Virus record (IMG/VR): IMGVR_UViG_3300021185_004502
Coordinates: 1 to 34,606 of that record
DNA length: 34,606 nucleotides
Reading direction: 5' to 3' (one strand)
Origin: a virus
The notes beneath the pieces are model-generated. The model was not told the origin of the DNA and made no database searches. It was given only the letters and a program-made list of their open reading frames with translations. Shown in pieces: positions 1 to 7,234 of this stretch; position 1 is the first letter of the stretch, and the number at the start of each line of letters is the position of its first letter. A program made the position numbers and the translations under genes.

Positions 1-194
1 ATGCTAAATGTGTTCCTGCCGCTAAAGCCAAAACTATGAGTAAAAAAGAAAAAGAATCTGCAACTCGTAGAAAAAGAGCAGCACAAAATAAATCTAATAG
101 AGGTGGTAAATCATCTGCAGGACAGGGTAAGAAACCTATCAATGTTTCTACACATACCAAAGGAAGAAAATCAGGAACAGGTAAAGGTTCTTAA
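1..194 (+). CDS. C-terminal part of a Lys/Arg-rich hypothetical protein (5' truncated)
   Basis: The frame is open from base 3 to a TAA at 192-194. It encodes about 63 residues that are very rich in Lys, Arg, Ser and Gly. The visible part begins with a Cys-Val-Pro motif (AKCVPAAKAKTMSKKEKE) and ends in a Gly/Ser/Lys tail. An in-frame ATG at 36 could start a 52-residue product, but the frame is open to the window edge, so a longer protein is likely. Small basic proteins with a similar KC-P-AKA-MS-KE pattern occur, as I remember them, in other marine T4-like phages, with no known function. The charge suggests nucleic-acid or ribosome contact, which is inference only. It lies just upstream of the bS21 gene. 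I do not recognise a function. Confidence 0.6.
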   Translation, partial: AKCVPAAKAKTMSKKEKESATRRKRAAQNKSNRGGKSSAGQGKKPINVSTHTKGRKSGTGKGS

Positions 195-207
195 AACTTC
201 AAACGTA

Positions 208-220
208 TATACTTATATAA
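208..220 (+). promoter_or_regulatory. Candidate late promoter motif upstream of bS21
   Basis: TATACTTATATAA lies in the gap between the truncated gene and bS21 and ends 27 bases before the bS21 ATG. It is one of eleven intergenic copies of a TATA[T/C]TTATA motif in this window. Read on the opposite strand its core is TATAAGTA, close to the T4 late promoter TATAAATA. The + orientation is assumed from gene direction. Confidence 0.5.
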
Positions 221-240
221 AATAACGTTACACATAAATT

Positions 241-246
241 AAGGAG
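241..246 (+). promoter_or_regulatory. Shine-Dalgarno-like AAGGAG unusually close to the bS21 start
   Basis: AAGGAG ends at 246, leaving one base before the ATG at 248. In the same window the gp13-like, 197-aa fibre and sheath genes have the same AAGGAG 7-8 bases from their ATG. No other in-frame ATG or GTG exists at a normal distance, and the ATG at 261 is out of frame. Either the start is inefficient by design or the element has another role. Confidence 0.55.
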
Positions 247-247
247 A

Positions 248-553
248 ATGAGTAAAAAAAATGCAATCGTTTCTGTTAAAGTTATCAAAGGAGATATTAA
301 CAGAGCATTAAAAAAATTAAAAAGAAGAACAATTGATTCAGGACATCTTTTAGAACTGAGAGAAAGACGATACTACACAAAACCCACAACAGTTCGTAGA
401 AAACAAAAACAACAAGCTATTAGAGAACAACAGAAGGAAACCATACTTGGTAAGATAGATGATGGTGATACTTCAATAAGGTTTTACACTAAAAAGAAGA
501 AAAAACCAAAGAATCAAAAAAAAGAAGATAAAAATAAAAATACAAGAAAATAA
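248..553 (+). CDS. rpsU: Phage-encoded ribosomal protein bS21 with Lys-rich C-terminal extension
   Basis: This 101-residue protein matches the bS21 family. It has a short beta start (VSVKVIKGD, residues 9-16), a basic helix (INRALKKLKRR, 17-27) and the family signature RERRYYTKPTT (38-48), followed by RRKQKQQAI. Bacterial bS21 is usually about 70 residues; here about 30 extra residues follow, ending in a Lys/Asn-rich tail from residue 73. bS21 sits on the small-subunit platform near the 3' end of 16S rRNA and helps initiation. Phage copies are known from marine viruses and are thought to replace or compete with the host protein. The gene has its own promoter-like motif (208-220) and lies next to the head genes, so late expression is likely. 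The start is the only in-frame ATG near the AAGGAG, although the spacing is odd. Identity is confident; function during infection is inferred. Confidence 0.85.
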   Translation: MSKKNAIVSVKVIKGDINRALKKLKRRTIDSGHLLELRERRYYTKPTTVRRKQKQQAIREQQKETILGKIDDGDTSIRFYTKKKKKPKNQKKEDKNKNTRK

Positions 554-571
554 CGTTTTTGTTATAGATTG

Positions 572-583
572 TATATTTATATA
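572..583 (+). promoter_or_regulatory. Candidate late promoter motif upstream of the gp22 leader
   Basis: TATATTTATATA lies 18 bases after the bS21 stop and 149 bases before the gp22 ATG. It is identical to the copies at 13722, 17269 and 31780. The long distance to the gene leaves room for the structured leader at 591-689. Confidence 0.55.
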
Positions 584-590
584 CTGAATA

Positions 591-689
591 ACCTACCGAA
601 TGTAGGTTCATACTTAAAGGTTTATGAATACCCACGAGTTCTTATGTAGGGTGACCGAAAAACCGATTTATTAATTTTCCATTGAAAAT
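591..689 (+). other. Structured leader with four consecutive hairpins upstream of gp22
   Basis: Four inverted repeats follow one another. ACCTAC 591-596 pairs with GTAGGT 602-607. TTCATA 607-612 pairs with TATGAA 623-628. ACCCAC 630-635 pairs with GT/GGGT 646-652 with one bulge. ATTTTC 674-679 pairs with GAAAAT 684-689 around a four-base loop. None is followed by a U-run, so they do not look like terminators. The block may be a 5' UTR structure that stabilises the scaffold/capsid mRNA or a small RNA. I do not recognise an RNA family. Structure is seen; role is inference. Confidence 0.45.
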
Positions 690-732
690 CCCTTAATATT
701 TTCACAAACACATAATCGAAAGGTATATTATT

Positions 733-1917
733 ATGGCAAACTCAAATTTGTTAAAAGAAGCTATCGCTGATGCAAAAGCCGTTAGAGAAACTGCAATTGC
801 AAATGCTAAGATAGCTCTTGAGGAAGCTTTTACACCTCGTTTACAATCTATTCTATCTCAGAAACTTCAACAAGAAATTGAAGAAGGTGAAGATTCAGAA
901 GAAATTGAAGAAAACGAAGTAGTAGAAGAAACTGAAACAGTTGAAGAAGCTACAGAAGACGTATCCGAAGAAACTGTAACTGAAGAAGAAGATAAAGAAG
1001 AAGTTGAAGAATCAACTGAAACTGTATCTGAAGAAACAGAAGAAGTATCTGAAGAAACTGAAGTTGTTGCTGAAGAAGCTGAAGAAGAAAAAGTATCTGA
1101 AGAAGAAGTATCTGAAGAATCTGAAGTTGTTGCTGAAGAAGAAGAATCTGATGAGGAAGTTGATGAAACTCACTCTGAAGAATCTAAAGAAGAAGTAGCA
1201 GAAGAAGAAGAAGAAGATGAACTTGACCTTGAAGCTATCATTAAAGAACTTGAAGAAGAACTTGATGATGAAGAAGAGGAAGAAGTTGCTGATATCGCAT
1301 CTGATGAAATCGAATCTCACGAAGATGAACACCACAATGAAGGTGAAGAATCTGAAGAAGAAGAAATTTCTGAAGAAGGTGATGAAGACCACTCTGAAGA
1401 AGAAGAAGTATCAGAAGAATCTGATGATGAAGAAATCGACTTAGACGAAATCCTAAAAGAAATGGGATACGGAGAAGAAGAAGAATCAGATGAAGAAGTT
1501 TCTGAAGAAGTTGTAGAAGAAACTAATGAACTTGAAGAAGCTCAAGCTGAATTAAAAGAAGCAATGAGTACAATCAAGGAACTTAAAACTACAATCAATG
1601 AAGTAAACTTGCTTAATGCAAAATTACTTTATACAAACAAATTATTCCGTTCATATGACTTAAACAATGACCAAAAAATGAAAGTTGTTGAGACATTAGA
1701 CAGAACAGGTAATGTAAGAGAAGTTAAACTTGTATTTAGCACTTTAGCTGAATCGTTTAAGATTAATGGAACTTCAAAAAAACAAAAAGTTAGTAAGAAA
1801 ATTACTGAATCATTCGCATCTAAACCAGTTGCATCAACTGCTCCTTCGAAAGAAGTAATAGCTGAATCAACTAATACGATGGCTGATAGATTCAAGAAAC
1901 TTGCTAATATTAACTAA
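733..1917 (+). CDS. gp22: Prohead core (scaffold) protein, gp22-like
   Basis: This 394-residue protein lies directly upstream of the major capsid gene, the T4 order. Residues 1-47 form a basic/amphipathic helix-rich head (NLLKEAIADAKAVRETAI). Residues about 48-265 are almost entirely Glu/Asp with Ser, Val and Thr, in repeats such as SEETEEVSEE. Residues about 293-341 (AKLLYTNKLF to VREVKLVFSTLAESF) are the ordered region I associate with marine T4-like scaffold proteins. The tail is basic and Ser-rich (KKITESFASKPVAS). T4 gp22 is an internal core protein on which gp23 assembles and which the prohead protease degrades; it is also rich in acidic residues. Several L/I-x-E tripeptides could be protease sites. 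The GAA-repeat DNA produces long spurious frames on both strands. An AAAGG at 720-724 precedes the ATG. Family call is confident; the acidic block is unusually long. Confidence 0.85.
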   Translation: MANSNLLKEAIADAKAVRETAIANAKIALEEAFTPRLQSILSQKLQQEIEEGEDSEEIEENEVVEETETVEEATEDVSEETVTEEEDKEEVEESTETVSEETEEVSEETEVVAEEAEEEKVSEEEVSEESEVVAEEEESDEEVDETHSEESKEEVAEEEEEDELDLEAIIKELEEELDDEEEEEVADIASDEIESHEDEHHNEGEESEEEEISEEGDEDHSEEEEVSEESDDEEIDLDEILKEMGYGEEEESDEEVSEEVVEETNELEEAQAELKEAMSTIKELKTTINEVNLLNAKLLYTNKLFRSYDLNNDQKMKVVETLDRTGNVREVKLVFSTLAESFKINGTSKKQKVSKKITESFASKPVASTAPSKEVIAESTNTMADRFKKLANIN

Positions 1918-1947
1918 TTTTAACCCAAAAAAAAAGGAAAAATAAAA

Positions 1948-3534
1948 ATGGCAAATTTTGATTTATCTAAATTGATGGAAGGAAAGAACCCACAACAAGT
2001 AATGCTTGCTGAGACAAGAGAACTTAAAGGAAAATGGGAACAAACTGGACTTCTTGAAGGTTTAGGAGAGAGAGAACAATCACAGGTATCTGTATTGTTA
2101 GAAAACCAAGCAAAACAATTGCTTGATGAAGCTACTGCAACCGGTACAGGTGGTGGTAACGAAGAGTGGAGTGGTGTAGCCCTTCCTCTAGTAAGAAGAA
2201 TCTTCGGTGAAATCGCATCGAAAGAATTCGTTAGTGTTCAACCAATGAACTTACCTTCTGGTCTAATTTTTTACTTAGACTTTAAGTATGGTACTGCACA
2301 AGCAGGTAACCCAGCATTTAGTGGAAAATCACTATTTGGTGGTACAGGAAATGACCTAGGTTCAACTGATTCTGCTGTAAACGGTCTTTACGGAGATGGT
2401 AGATTCGGATATTCAGTAAATGACGTAACAGAAGCAAATGCTGCAGTAGCATCATTCGCATCTGCATCATGGTCTGATGTTGGATTTGATTCAAGTCTTT
2501 CAGCTTCTATCGCTGCTGGACAAATTGCAAAAGTAGGAGTTGCTAAATCAACACTTACTAGACCTGATGTTGATGGTGTACGTTCATTCGTAGTTGCTGA
2601 TACAGTTATTGCTGCTCAGTATTCTGCACACTCATACGCTGATTCATCTAACCTTTACTTTTTCGTAAAAGCTGATGGTGCTAATAACCCAACAACTTTA
2701 GATTCAGTAAAATATTCACAACAACCAATCGCTGCAAACAGAGGAGACTTCGAAGATAGTTCTCCACAAGAACCTGCAAGTGATATCGGTATTCCAGAAG
2801 TAGACCTAGAGTTGAAGTCTGAAGCAATCGTTGCTAAGACAAGAAAACTTAAGGCTGTATGGACTCCTGAATTGGCTCAAGATTTAAATGCTTACCACAG
2901 TATCGATGCTGAAGCTGAATTAACTTCAATGTTATCAGAGTACATCTCACTAGAGATTGACCTTGAAATCCTTGATATGTTAAAAGCTAATGCTTTAACT
3001 ACTGAATACTGGTCAGTAACTTTAGGTGAAGAGTACGATGGTTCTTCATGGATAGCTGGTGGAAACGCTGCTGCTTATACTAAGAACTCTTGGTTCCAGA
3101 CTCTTGGTGCGAAACTTAACAAAGTATCGAACAAGATTCACCAATTGACTTTAAGAGGTGGAGCTAACTTCGTAGTTGCTTCTCCTGATGTATGTACTAT
3201 TTTAGAATCTATCCCAGGATTTAGTGTATCTGCTGATAAAGATGCTTCATCTTTCGCAGCTGGTGTAACTACTGTTGGTTCTATTGCAAACAGATATACA
3301 GTTTACAAAAACCCTTACATGACTTCAAACGAAATCTTGTTAGGATTTAAAGGAAGTAATTTCCTTGAAACTGGAGCTGTTTATGCACCGTATGTACCAT
3401 TAATCATGACACCTCTAGTGTATGACCCGACTAACTTCACTCCAAGAAGAGGAGTTATGACAAGATACGCTAAGAAAATGGTTAGACCTGAATTCTATGG
3501 TAAAATCTACGTTAAAGATTTAAATGCTTTATAA
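1948..3534 (+). CDS. gp23: Major capsid protein, gp23-like
   Basis: This 528-residue protein is close to T4 gp23 in length. Clear family stretches are LPLVRRIFGEIASKEFVSVQ (residues 80-99), PSGLIFYLDFKYG, AIVAKTRKLKAVWTPELAQD, and the following DAEAELTSMLSEYISLEIDLEILD. It forms the hexameric capsid lattice. T4 gp23 is cleaved by the gp21 protease after an L/I-x-E site near residue 65. Here LDE at 59-61 followed by ATATGTGGG fits that position, so the mature protein probably starts at Ala62 (inference). AAGGA upstream of 1948 supports the start. It follows gp22 by 30 bases with no separate promoter motif, so the two are probably co-transcribed, and a strong terminator follows. A separate vertex protein (gp24) is not seen in this window. 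Confidence 0.97.
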   Translation: MANFDLSKLMEGKNPQQVMLAETRELKGKWEQTGLLEGLGEREQSQVSVLLENQAKQLLDEATATGTGGGNEEWSGVALPLVRRIFGEIASKEFVSVQPMNLPSGLIFYLDFKYGTAQAGNPAFSGKSLFGGTGNDLGSTDSAVNGLYGDGRFGYSVNDVTEANAAVASFASASWSDVGFDSSLSASIAAGQIAKVGVAKSTLTRPDVDGVRSFVVADTVIAAQYSAHSYADSSNLYFFVKADGANNPTTLDSVKYSQQPIAANRGDFEDSSPQEPASDIGIPEVDLELKSEAIVAKTRKLKAVWTPELAQDLNAYHSIDAEAELTSMLSEYISLEIDLEILDMLKANALTTEYWSVTLGEEYDGSSWIAGGNAAAYTKNSWFQTLGAKLNKVSNKIHQLTLRGGANFVVASPDVCTILESIPGFSVSADKDASSFAAGVTTVGSIANRYTVYKNPYMTSNEILLGFKGSNFLETGAVYAPYVPLIMTPLVYDPTNFTPRRGVMTRYAKKMVRPEFYGKIYVKDLNAL

Positions 3535-3559
3535 TAGATAATACATAGTGTATTAAATT

Positions 3560-3592
3560 AAGAGGGGTTCGAAAGTTCCCCTCTTTTTTTTA
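3560..3592 (+). terminator. Rho-independent terminator after gp23
   Basis: AAGAGGGG (3560-3567) pairs perfectly with CCCCTCTT (3578-3585), followed by a run of T. The loop TTCGAAAGTT contains a C-GAAA-G element. It lies 26 bases after the capsid stop codon and closes the gp22-gp23 transcript. Confidence 0.9.
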
Positions 3593-3618
3593 TATTATAC
3601 CTTCCTTTTTAATTATTT

Positions 3619-3630
3619 TATATTTATAAG
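3619..3630 (+). promoter_or_regulatory. Candidate late promoter motif for the neck/gp15/adhesin operon
   Basis: TATATTTATAAG lies just after the gp23 terminator and 31 bases before the gp13-like ATG. The gene start has AAGGAG seven bases away. No further terminator or intergenic motif is visible before 13722, so this site probably drives about 10 kb. Confidence 0.6.
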
Positions 3631-3661
3631 AGTATAATTGAAATAAGTAAGGAGAAATAAT

Positions 3662-4813
3662 ATGTCCCAAGCAAGAATTTGGACTGGAACTGCAAGCTTT
3701 ACATCAGGTTCCTCTACCCCATTTGGAATTTATGATGCTGATACATCATTCGTATCAGATGCACCAAAAGTTGCATCATGGTGTGCTAAAAGATTAGGAT
3801 ATCCTATAATAGATGTTGAATTAGAAGGTGATAATTTCTTCGCAGTTTTTGAAGAAGCAGTATCAGAATATTCTGCACAGGTAAATCAGTTTAATATAAG
3901 AAATAATTTAGGTTCTCTTGAAGGAAAACCAACCGGCTCTAACTTTACTGGTCAATCAGTAAATGGTTCGGAATTAAGTAATGTAGTATCAATAGCAGAA
4001 TCATATGGTAATCTTGCAAATGTCGGTGGTAGAGCAGATATTAAAAGAGGTTCAATTGATATAAATACTGGTTCACAACAATATGATTTACAAGATTTAT
4101 GGGGTAAAGTATCTGAAAGTAATGAAAGAATAGATATTACTAAGGTATATTACGAAACAACTCCAGCAATTAACAGATTCTTTGACCCTTATTCGGTAAG
4201 TGGACAAGGAACACTTAACTTAGTTGATGAATTTGGATTTGGTTCATTCTCACCAGCGGCACAATTTATAATGATGCCAATTTATGAGGATATGTTAAGG
4301 ATTCAACAGATTGAATTCAATGACCAAATGAGAAAATCTGCACATTCATTCAATATAGTAAACAATAAAATAACAATTTTACCAAAACCAACCTCAAACT
4401 ACAAACTTCACTTTGAATATCAAGTAGTAAAGGATGTTAGAGATGCAAGTAGTATTGTACTTCCAAATGTAGTATCAGATTACTCAAATATAGGATACAA
4501 CTTTGCACAATACATTAAAATCAATGATGTTGGTAAACAATGGATTAGAAAATATACACTTGCTTTAGCAAAAGAGATGTTAGGTGCAGTTAGAGAAAAA
4601 TATTCTACTGTTCCAATACCAGGTTCTGAGGTTTCTTTAGATGGGGCATCATTAAGAGCGGAAGCACAAAGTGAAAAAGATACTCTTATTGAACAACTAA
4701 GAGAAAATTTAAATGAAGTAAGTAAAAAAGTAAGAATGGAAAATGAAGCTGCAATGGTTGACCAACAACAAACAATCATTAACAAAGTTCCATTAGCAAT
4801 TTATATAGGATAA
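3662..4813 (+). CDS. gp13: Neck protein, gp13-like
   Basis: A 383-residue protein; T4 gp13 is about 309. The C-terminal part carries the features I recognise from gp13: a helix WIRKYTLALAKEMLGAVREK (residues 294-313), then IPIPGSEVSLDG (about 317-328), then a Glu-rich helical segment and a hydrophobic end (VPLAIYIG). The N-terminal region around residues 35-65 (APKVASWCAKRLGYPIIDVE, then FFAVFEEAVSEYS) matches the early gp13 pattern of a short helix, a 'GxPxxxVEL' turn and a helix. gp13 and gp14 seal the filled head at the neck so the tail can join. It is first in its operon, with a good AAGGAG, and the next gene starts 5 bases later. The central region (residues about 85-200) is probably an insertion relative to T4. 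Confidence is good but rests on remembered sequences. Confidence 0.75.
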   Translation: MSQARIWTGTASFTSGSSTPFGIYDADTSFVSDAPKVASWCAKRLGYPIIDVELEGDNFFAVFEEAVSEYSAQVNQFNIRNNLGSLEGKPTGSNFTGQSVNGSELSNVVSIAESYGNLANVGGRADIKRGSIDINTGSQQYDLQDLWGKVSESNERIDITKVYYETTPAINRFFDPYSVSGQGTLNLVDEFGFGSFSPAAQFIMMPIYEDMLRIQQIEFNDQMRKSAHSFNIVNNKITILPKPTSNYKLHFEYQVVKDVRDASSIVLPNVVSDYSNIGYNFAQYIKINDVGKQWIRKYTLALAKEMLGAVREKYSTVPIPGSEVSLDGASLRAEAQSEKDTLIEQLRENLNEVSKKVRMENEAAMVDQQQTIINKVPLAIYIG

Positions 4814-4817
4814 CGTT

Positions 4818-5381
4818 ATGCCAAAGTTTTTTAACTCAAAAGATTTGGATTTCATAAAAACTATCTCAGAAGAGGTAGTTGATTATGTTGTAGAACAAGC
4901 AGTAACCTTGTTCAAGGTATCTGTGGGTGAAACTAAAACTAATTTATATGGTGAATCTCTTGGTAAAGTATGGAGAGCACCTTCTACTCTTATGGCAATT
5001 GTAGATAGAGAACCAATGAATGTAGTTTACGAAGGATTCGGTGCAGATAAACAACAAGCAGTTGAATTTAGGTTTAATATTCAGAGATTACGAGAAACAT
5101 CACACTCAGTTCCTAAAATTAGAGATGTAAATGGTACATTAATACCAACAGAAGCAATTCAAAACACAACAGTTGGTTTTCCTGAGATTGGTGATGTAAT
5201 ATTGTTTGATGGTATCTATTATGAAATGGATAACATACGAGAAAATCAATTAATTGGAGGTCAGCCACAAATTTACGATAAAAATACAAATACTTTCGAA
5301 GATTCTAGTAATACATTGATTGGTGTTGGATTTATGGTAAGAAGAAGTCAAATTCAAATAGATGAAAGGATATATCACTAA
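4818..5381 (+). CDS. Probable neck protein, gp14-like
   Basis: A 187-residue protein between the gp13-like and gp15-like genes, the position of gp14 in T4. The segment PEIGDVILFDGIYYEMDNIR (about residues 121-140), followed by ENQLIGGQPQIY, resembles the T4 gp14 segment in which 'GDLIYF..DNSLFEI' precedes a bend and 'Q.GQ'. It is shorter than T4 gp14 (256 residues). An N-terminal helical stretch (ISEEVVDYVVEQAVTLF) is followed by beta-rich sequence. The start is 5 bases after the previous stop, and its stop overlaps the next ATG in TAATG, indicating translational coupling. It could instead be another head-tail connector of similar fold. The call leans on gene order as much as sequence. Confidence 0.5.
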   Translation: MPKFFNSKDLDFIKTISEEVVDYVVEQAVTLFKVSVGETKTNLYGESLGKVWRAPSTLMAIVDREPMNVVYEGFGADKQQAVEFRFNIQRLRETSHSVPKIRDVNGTLIPTEAIQNTTVGFPEIGDVILFDGIYYEMDNIRENQLIGGQPQIYDKNTNTFEDSSNTLIGVGFMVRRSQIQIDERIYH

Positions 5382-6541
5382 TGGCAATTGACCCATTAAA
5401 AAATATAAAACCAAATAGAGCTCTTCAATACAAAAAAGAAAGTATTGAAAAAGGTAAGGGTGTAAAATTATATGATGTTGATTTAGCAATCGCAGAACAT
5501 ATGATTGATACTGTATTGCCTACTGTTGAGATATTCCAAGAGAAACAAAAGATACCAGTTGTGTATGGAAATCCTGAAAGATGGAAATCTGTACAAAAAG
5601 ATGGATTTTTACGAGATAAAAAGGGTGTATTACAAATTCCTTTGGTAATGTTTAAGAGAAACTCAATCGAAAGAAACGATACTCTATCAAATACAATGAA
5701 TAGGCACGTTTCATATCCATCAATATCACGATATTCTAAAAAACATAAGTACGATAAGTTCTCTGCAATGACTGGAACACAAAAACCAGTTGAATTATTT
5801 GATATTATTATACCTGATTATGTTAGTATAACATATGAGGTAATAATTTGGACAGATTTTACTGAACATATGAATAAAATTGTTGAAGCCTTCCAATATG
5901 CAACAGATGAATATTGGGGAGATAAGGGTGGATTCAAATTTAGAACAAAAATAGATTCATTTGATAATACAACAGAAATAAGTGAAGGTTCTCAACGAAT
6001 TGTTAGAACAAACTTTACTATGGTAGTAAATGCTTACCTTTTACCTGAACAATTTGATAATCAAAGTACACACAAGAAATCCATATCTCCTAAAAAAGTA
6101 GTTTGGGGTACTGAAACTGATTTAACAGGATTAAATCAAGGTGGTGTAACAAACTCAACAGTAGAAAAGAGATTATACAATGAATATTCAGATATAATTG
6201 ATTTTATGTCAATTCGTGGTTCGCAACAAGCAACTTTTGTAGATGCTGATACATTTAAATTATCAAATGTAGAATTACCAAAATTACCACCAGAATTAAA
6301 TGGTGTATTTGATACTAATGATTGGTTTAGGGTATATATAAATGGAGTATTCATACCACATCATAAATATTCATATACCGGTTCTTATGGTAATAGTGAA
6401 ATAGAGTTTAATTTTTCAACAGGTTCACTTTCGGTTGGTGGTTCGTATCCAGATGATTTACAATCAACTCAAACTGATTTGGGTTATATTTTGGAAAATA
6501 CAGATGAATTTGGTGTAACTGGTAAATTTATAGAGAAATAA
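5381..6541 (+). CDS. gp15: Tail sheath stabiliser, gp15-like, with extra C-terminal module
   Basis: A 386-residue protein; T4 gp15 is 272. Residues about 50-225 follow gp15: 'PTVEIFQ...IPVVYGNPERWKS', then PDYVSITYEVIIWTDFTEHM (about 145-164) and NKIVEAFQYA, then FKFRTKIDSF and 'RTNFTMVVNAYLLPEQ'. These parallel the T4 'YELSIFTRYEDDMFQIVEQ' and 'EWSLTFEVNGWMYPP' segments. gp15 caps the tail and locks the sheath for head joining. After residue about 240 there is a long addition containing RVYINGVFIPHHKYSY (317-332) and ending EFGVTGKFIEK. The same addition recurs in the next two genes. The gene overlaps its upstream neighbour by one base. The gp15 call is good; the extension's role is unknown. 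Confidence 0.7.
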   Translation: MAIDPLKNIKPNRALQYKKESIEKGKGVKLYDVDLAIAEHMIDTVLPTVEIFQEKQKIPVVYGNPERWKSVQKDGFLRDKKGVLQIPLVMFKRNSIERNDTLSNTMNRHVSYPSISRYSKKHKYDKFSAMTGTQKPVELFDIIIPDYVSITYEVIIWTDFTEHMNKIVEAFQYATDEYWGDKGGFKFRTKIDSFDNTTEISEGSQRIVRTNFTMVVNAYLLPEQFDNQSTHKKSISPKKVVWGTETDLTGLNQGGVTNSTVEKRLYNEYSDIIDFMSIRGSQQATFVDADTFKLSNVELPKLPPELNGVFDTNDWFRVYINGVFIPHHKYSYTGSYGNSEIEFNFSTGSLSVGGSYPDDLQSTQTDLGYILENTDEFGVTGKFIEK

Positions 6542-6542
6542 A

Positions 6543-6872
6543 ATGGCAATAAAGGATTTAGCAAAAATATTGGCACAAGTACATGAACCAGATGAGTATA
6601 AGTTGGTTGCACATGATTTAACACATCCAACATATTATATATGGAAACTTGATAATGTAAAGATGAAGGATTTGAAATTATTTTTACGTCCATTTCGTAA
6701 GGAACACGCTAGATTTGATATATTTATAAACGGTCAATATATTTTAGAAAAGGATTACATTACCGAACATAGTGGAAATACATTTTTTGTTAAGTTTATC
6801 AAAAGTAATTTCCCTTATAATGTAATTCCAAGTGATGATATAAAATTAGAAGGAGATTTAGATACGGTATGA
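6543..6872 (+). CDS. Small structural protein carrying the gp15 C-terminal module
   Basis: A 109-residue protein. The first 55 residues are specific (YKLVAHDLTHPTYYIWKLDN, then a basic helical stretch). The second half repeats the end of the gp15-like protein: DIFINGQYILEKDYITEH (59-76), a beta strand FFVKF, and a final DIKLEGDLDTV aligned with EFGVTGKFIEK. It begins one base after the gp15 stop and overlaps the next gene by four bases (ATGA), so it is made together with its neighbours. It probably decorates or extends the same tail-end structure as gp15, or joins the following adhesin to it. No named family is recognised; the paralogy is what the sequence shows. Confidence 0.75.
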   Translation: MAIKDLAKILAQVHEPDEYKLVAHDLTHPTYYIWKLDNVKMKDLKLFLRPFRKEHARFDIFINGQYILEKDYITEHSGNTFFVKFIKSNFPYNVIPSDDIKLEGDLDTV

Positions 6873-7234
6873 GTAAAAGTAAACCAAATATAATAACTCC
6901 TTTTAACGATAGAGATAGATTTAAGGCTTTAGTACAAGAAGTGATAAATGATACAACAATATTTACTCATGTACCAGATTCTATTAATTTAAGTGGAAAT
7001 TTGTTTACACTTACATTATCTAATAAGAAATTCGTATTTCAAGATATTGAAGTTGATAAATTATCAGAATATGTGGATGTATATTTACAAGGAATAAAAA
7101 AACCAGCTGACACTTATACGGTTACTGATAATGGAACAAATATAGTAATTAATTTTACTGAAAATATAACACTAGACCCACCAAGTATAGTGAATACAGA
7201 TTTTTCAGTAAAAGGAAAGATAGTGAGTAGATAA
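6869..7234 (+). CDS. Small structural protein, second stand-alone copy of the gp15 C-terminal module
   Basis: A 121-residue protein. The N-terminus (PFNDRDRFKALVQEVINDTT) is a short helix typical of small phage virion proteins. Residues 58-121 repeat the shared module: SEYVDVYLQGIKKPADTY, then VTDNGTNIVINF, ending DFSVKGKIVSR, which aligns with EFGVTGKFIEK of gp15. It overlaps the previous gene by four bases and the giant adhesin by one (TAATG). Its position immediately before the adhesin makes it a candidate adaptor between tail end and fibre, but this is inference. No known domain name can be assigned by eye. Confidence 0.75.
   Translation: MSKSKPNIITPFNDRDRFKALVQEVINDTTIFTHVPDSINLSGNLFTLTLSNKKFVFQDIEVDKLSEYVDVYLQGIKKPADTYTVTDNGTNIVINFTENITLDPPSIVNTDFSVKGKIVSR

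Noticed and set aside
1004-1444. Lys-rich and Phe-rich frames on both strands over the scaffold gene
   Set aside because: They are shadows of GAA/GAT-repeat coding DNA in the gp22 frame.
6719-6730. TATATTTATAAA inside the 109-aa gene as another promoter
   Set aside because: It is made by codons for DIFIN within a conserved protein motif, and the next gene start is 139 bases away. Such chance copies are expected in AT-rich coding DNA.
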